Notes under the pieces: generated by a model
What the model was told of the DNA's origin: nothing
Databases searched by the model: none
The model's input: the letters and a program-made list of their open reading frames with translations, nothing else
Shown: positions 62,140 through 64,000 of the stretch, piece by piece
How positions within the stretch are numbered: the first letter of the stretch is position 1
Layout of the letters: the number at the start of each line of letters is the position of its first letter
Position numbers and translations under genes: made by a program
DNA from: CAIYRG01 sp964494505
Lineage (GTDB): Bacteria > Pseudomonadota > Alphaproteobacteria > Micropepsales > Micropepsaceae
DNA: 64,000 bases
Reading direction: 5' to 3'
NCBI GenBank assembly: GCA_964494505.1
Contig: CAZBRO010000009.1
Location: forward strand, 78,327 to 142,326

Positions 62140-62220
62140 TCATGCGTGCCCCGTCACCAGCCACAGAATGATAAGAACCGGAATCGGTACGCCGATTAGC
62201 CAAAGCAGACCCGTGCGCAT
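62140..62220 (-). CDS. 26-residue hydrophobic membrane peptide
   Basis: MRTGLLWLIGVPIPVLIILW followed by LVTGHA and stop. One transmembrane helix with a conserved-looking IGVPIP turn. The ATG follows GAGGCGAAACA, a good ribosome binding site. I recall similar LLWLIGxPIPIxxL peptides in Alphaproteobacteria. It converges with GT25. Confidence 0.6.
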   Translation of the reverse strand: MRTGLLWLIGVPIPVLIILWLVTGHA

Positions 62221-62282
62221 TGTTTCGCCTCATGTTTCTCCACCATCACATAATGGAGAAGATCACGCTGCGTTCCTTGGCA

Positions 62283-63284
62283 TCAGCGCCGCCGGAGTTC
62301 GTAGAAGGCAATAGCGGCCGCATTGGAGACGTTAAGACTCTCCATGGGTCCCTGCATCGGGATGAAGGCGGAGGCGTCGCAGCGCTCGCGTACGAGCCGC
62401 CTCAACCCGGTGCCTTCCGCGCCGAGCACGATGGCGATGTCCCCTTCCGGCGCGGCTTCGCGCAAAGGCGCGTCCGCGTCGGACGCGAGCGCAATGCAGT
62501 AGAAACCGAGCCGGCCAAGCTCTTCCAATGTGCGGGCGATGTTGACCACAGTGATGCGCGGCACCAGGTCGAGCCCGCCGGACGCCGCCTTGGCGAGTGC
62601 CCCGGATTCGGGCGGCGCGTGGCGGTCCTGAACGATGACGGCGGAGACTCCGAAGGCCGCTGCCGAGCGCAGGATCGCCCCCTCATTGTGCGGATCGGTG
62701 ATCTGGTCGAGCACCGCGACAAGGCGGGAGCCTGGCTTCGACGCGGCGAGCGCTTCCTCAAGGTCGCGGGGCGGGAGGGGCTCGCACAGGAGCGCCACCC
62801 CCTGATGCACCGCTCCGGGGGGGAGCAGGCGGGCGATATTATCGGGGGAGGCCTGCGCGATATTCTCGACCTTGGCCTCAGCCAATGCCGGCCCAAGCTC
62901 CGCCTCGGCCCGCTCGCTCAAGACGGCTTTGCGGATGCGCCGGTGCGGATTGGCCAGAGCTGCGCGGGCGGCGTGAAGGCCATAGAGCCAGAAGGCGCCT
63001 TCCGGGGGCCGGGTTTTGGGACCGCGGGACCGGGGTTGACCAGGCGGTGCGGCATCATGCCGGATTTCCCGCTCCCCAGATATTGGGGCCTCACCGCGGG
63101 CAGATACGGCATATTGTTTTTCCCGCTTCGGGGCGGGAGATGCCGGGACTGGTTTGGTTCTGCCATGCTCTGGGCCACGGTATTTCTGCATCCCCTGGTG
63201 CGGGGCCGATGCGTTCCGCTTCCCATCCCCGGCCGGCTTTTCGGTTCGGCGATGTCTGTCAGGCTTGCGCTTTTTGAAGGCCAC
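62283..63284 (-). CDS. rlmB: 23S rRNA (guanosine-2'-O-)-methyltransferase, RlmB/TrmH family
   Basis: 333 residues. The first 95 are a basic, disordered tail (MAFKKRKPDRHRRTEKPAGD); then the SpoU substrate-binding domain (FWLYGLHAARAALANPHRRI) and the SPOUT core: DQITDPHNEGAILRSAAAFG, IVLGAEGTGLRRLVRERCD, SLNVSNAAAIAFYE. It makes Gm2251 in 23S rRNA in E. coli. The tail is longer than in most orthologues. Divergent from the tRNA-Tyr unit. Confidence 0.92.
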   Translation of the reverse strand: MAFKKRKPDRHRRTEKPAGDGKRNASAPHQGMQKYRGPEHGRTKPVPASPAPKREKQYAVSARGEAPISGEREIRHDAAPPGQPRSRGPKTRPPEGAFWLYGLHAARAALANPHRRIRKAVLSERAEAELGPALAEAKVENIAQASPDNIARLLPPGAVHQGVALLCEPLPPRDLEEALAASKPGSRLVAVLDQITDPHNEGAILRSAAAFGVSAVIVQDRHAPPESGALAKAASGGLDLVPRITVVNIARTLEELGRLGFYCIALASDADAPLREAAPEGDIAIVLGAEGTGLRRLVRERCDASAFIPMQGPMESLNVSNAAAIAFYELRRR

Positions 63285-63362
63285 GCTAGGCTACTCCCCA
63301 TGAGGTTTGCGGGTGCCGAAGCGGGCCAAGAGCGGCGCGCCGTAATCTCTTGTCAACCTCTA

Positions 63363-63391
63363 TTGACAGAAGACCGCTTTTCACCAATATG
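63363..63391 (+). promoter_or_regulatory. Candidate promoter of the tRNA–tuf unit
   Basis: TTGACA (63363-63368) with 17-base spacing to AATATG (63386-63391), a partial -10. It lies 135 bases before tRNA-Tyr. Confidence 0.4.
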
Positions 63392-63525
63392 CGCCCTCCG
63401 CAGTCACTCCGGAGCGATCTCGCTTTGCCGGTGCTCAGACCTGTCTCTGGCCCCCGGTTGTCGGCGTTACCTAAGGCGAATGCGGCCATTTTGGACGTTT
63501 CTTGGCGCCAATCTCTGGCATCCAT

Positions 63526-63610
63526 GGGGGAGTGTCCCGAGCGGCAAAGGGGGCTGACTGTAAATCAGCTGGCAATGCCTTCGTAGGTTCGAGTCCTACC
63601 TCCCCCACCA
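63526..63610 (+). tRNA. tRNA-Tyr (GTA)
   Basis: 85 bases with encoded CCA. Acceptor GGGGGAG pairs with CTCCCCC; the anticodon stem-loop CTGACTGTAAATCAG carries GTA; a long variable arm (class II) and T-arm GTAGGTTCGAGTCCTAC are seen. Confidence 0.97.
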
Positions 63611-63765
63611 CCGGAGGGCAGAAGTCGGAAGTCGGAAGAAACAGGAAAGCCAGAAAGTCGAAAGTCGAAAAATCGTAAGTCGGAACGGGAGTCGTAAAGT
63701 CGCATGAGCTGTCCCTTCGGAGGTCGAAATCCGGTTTCAGACTTCCGATTTCCGGCTTTCGGAAA
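63611..63765. repeat. AAGTCGGAAGTCGG-type repeat between two tRNA genes
   Basis: Repeated GAAGTCGGAAGTCGGAAG and AAAGTCGAAAGTCG units on the left, and inverted ACTTCCGATTTCCGGCTTTC on the right. No coding potential. It separates tRNA-Tyr from tRNA-Gly. Confidence 0.7.
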
Positions 63766-63839
63766 GCGGGTGTAGCTCAATGGTAGAGCAACAGCCTTCC
63801 AAGCTGATGACGAGGGTTCGATTCCCTTCACCCGCTCCA
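63766..63839 (+). tRNA. tRNA-Gly (TCC)
   Basis: 74 bases with encoded CCA. Acceptor GCGGGTG/CACCCGC, D-arm TAGCTCAATGGTAGAGCA, anticodon loop CTTCCAA with TCC, T-arm GAGGGTTCGATTCCCTT. Confidence 0.97.
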
Positions 63840-63946
63840 ACCTCCGCCCGCTAAGCGGGTTGCGGTTGGAAGGTCCGTAGAAGGCGAAAGTTGCCCGCCG
63901 TAGCGCAAGCGAGGGTGGGCTGTAGCAGAACAAAGGTAAGAAAAGC

Positions 63947-64000
63947 ATGGGCAAGCAGAAATTCGAGCGCACGAAGCCGCACTGCAATGTCGGCACGATC
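63947..64000 (+). CDS. tuf: Elongation factor Tu, N-terminal fragment (window edge)
   Basis: 18 codons, MGKQKFERTKPHCNVGTI, match the EF-Tu start. The gene continues past the window. AAAGGTAAGAAAAGC upstream contains a ribosome binding site. The tRNA-Tyr–tRNA-Gly–tuf order is like that in E. coli tufB. Cys replaces the common Val/Leu in PHxNVGTI. Confidence 0.93.
   Translation, partial: MGKQKFERTKPHCNVGTI

Noticed and set aside
63611..63765. Possible CRISPR array because of regularly repeated GTCGGAAG units
   Set aside because: Units are short, irregular and without unique spacers; no cas genes are present in the window.

Overview
The window looks like a contiguous piece of a GC-rich alphaproteobacterial chromosome. 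It has the order slt–dapA–smpB, then rpoZ–rsh–pdxJ–acpS–lepB–rnc–era–recO–parC; gatCAB next to ruvX; pyrB–plsY–dprA–topA; and rnr, a NUDIX gene and rpmG. All of these are familiar alphaproteobacterial arrangements. The species cannot be fixed from the sequence. Short intergenic repeats of several REP-like families, tRNA-Tyr and tRNA-Gly in front of tuf, and an alphaproteobacterial-type L33 agree with this placement.

Layout. 1-10.8 kb: a truncated membrane protein, a Tat-exported beta-propeller, a GNAT protein, sdhE–mfd, then a small variable patch with a GT10 fucosyltransferase-like gene, a TonB-domain protein, a GT32-like glycosyltransferase and an aldehyde dehydrogenase. Two tiny gene-tail remnants lie in the middle of the patch and record a past rearrangement. 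10.9-16.1 kb, minus strand: rpmG, a GlcG/HbpS-like secreted protein, a cytochrome c, NUDIX, a ParE-type toxin-antitoxin pair and rnr. 16.2-27.3 kb, plus strand: four tandem paralogues (about 720 residues each) that combine a signal peptide, a carboxypeptidase-regulatory-like beta-sandwich, a single CxxCH heme site and a beta-propeller-like region; a fifth secreted protein and an alpha/beta hydrolase accompany them. The first three paralogues each end in their own strong hairpin. This block sits between rnr and topA and is the most unusual part of the window.

27.4-34 kb, minus strand: topA, dprA, plsY, a DUF559 nuclease-like gene and an aspartate carbamoyltransferase whose C-terminus carries a PyrI-like four-cysteine zinc site. 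34-41 kb: HIT protein, ruvX, gatCAB, a histone-H1-like basic protein, a GST with a similar basic tail, a Sel1 protein and a hydrolase. 41-49.7 kb: lytic transglycosylase, dapA, smpB, a cupredoxin, a molybdopterin oxidoreductase, an isochorismatase-family hydrolase, a family-5 type uracil-DNA glycosylase, an NYN protein, folK and a cupin. 49.7-59.3 kb: the housekeeping run from rpoZ to parC, tightly packed with many 4-base overlaps. 59.5-64 kb: aidB, a GT25 glycosyltransferase, a 26-residue membrane peptide, rlmB, tRNA-Tyr, tRNA-Gly and the first 18 codons of tuf.

Most core genes serve translation and its quality control (gatCAB, smpB, tuf, rpmG, rlmB), DNA topology and repair (topA, parC, mfd, recO, ruvX, UDG, aidB), stringent response (rsh, rpoZ) and envelope work (plsY, lepB, slt, glycosyltransferases). 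The heme/propeller paralogues, cytochrome c, cupredoxin, molybdopterin enzyme and HbpS-like protein form a periplasmic redox-flavoured accessory layer whose substrates are unknown.
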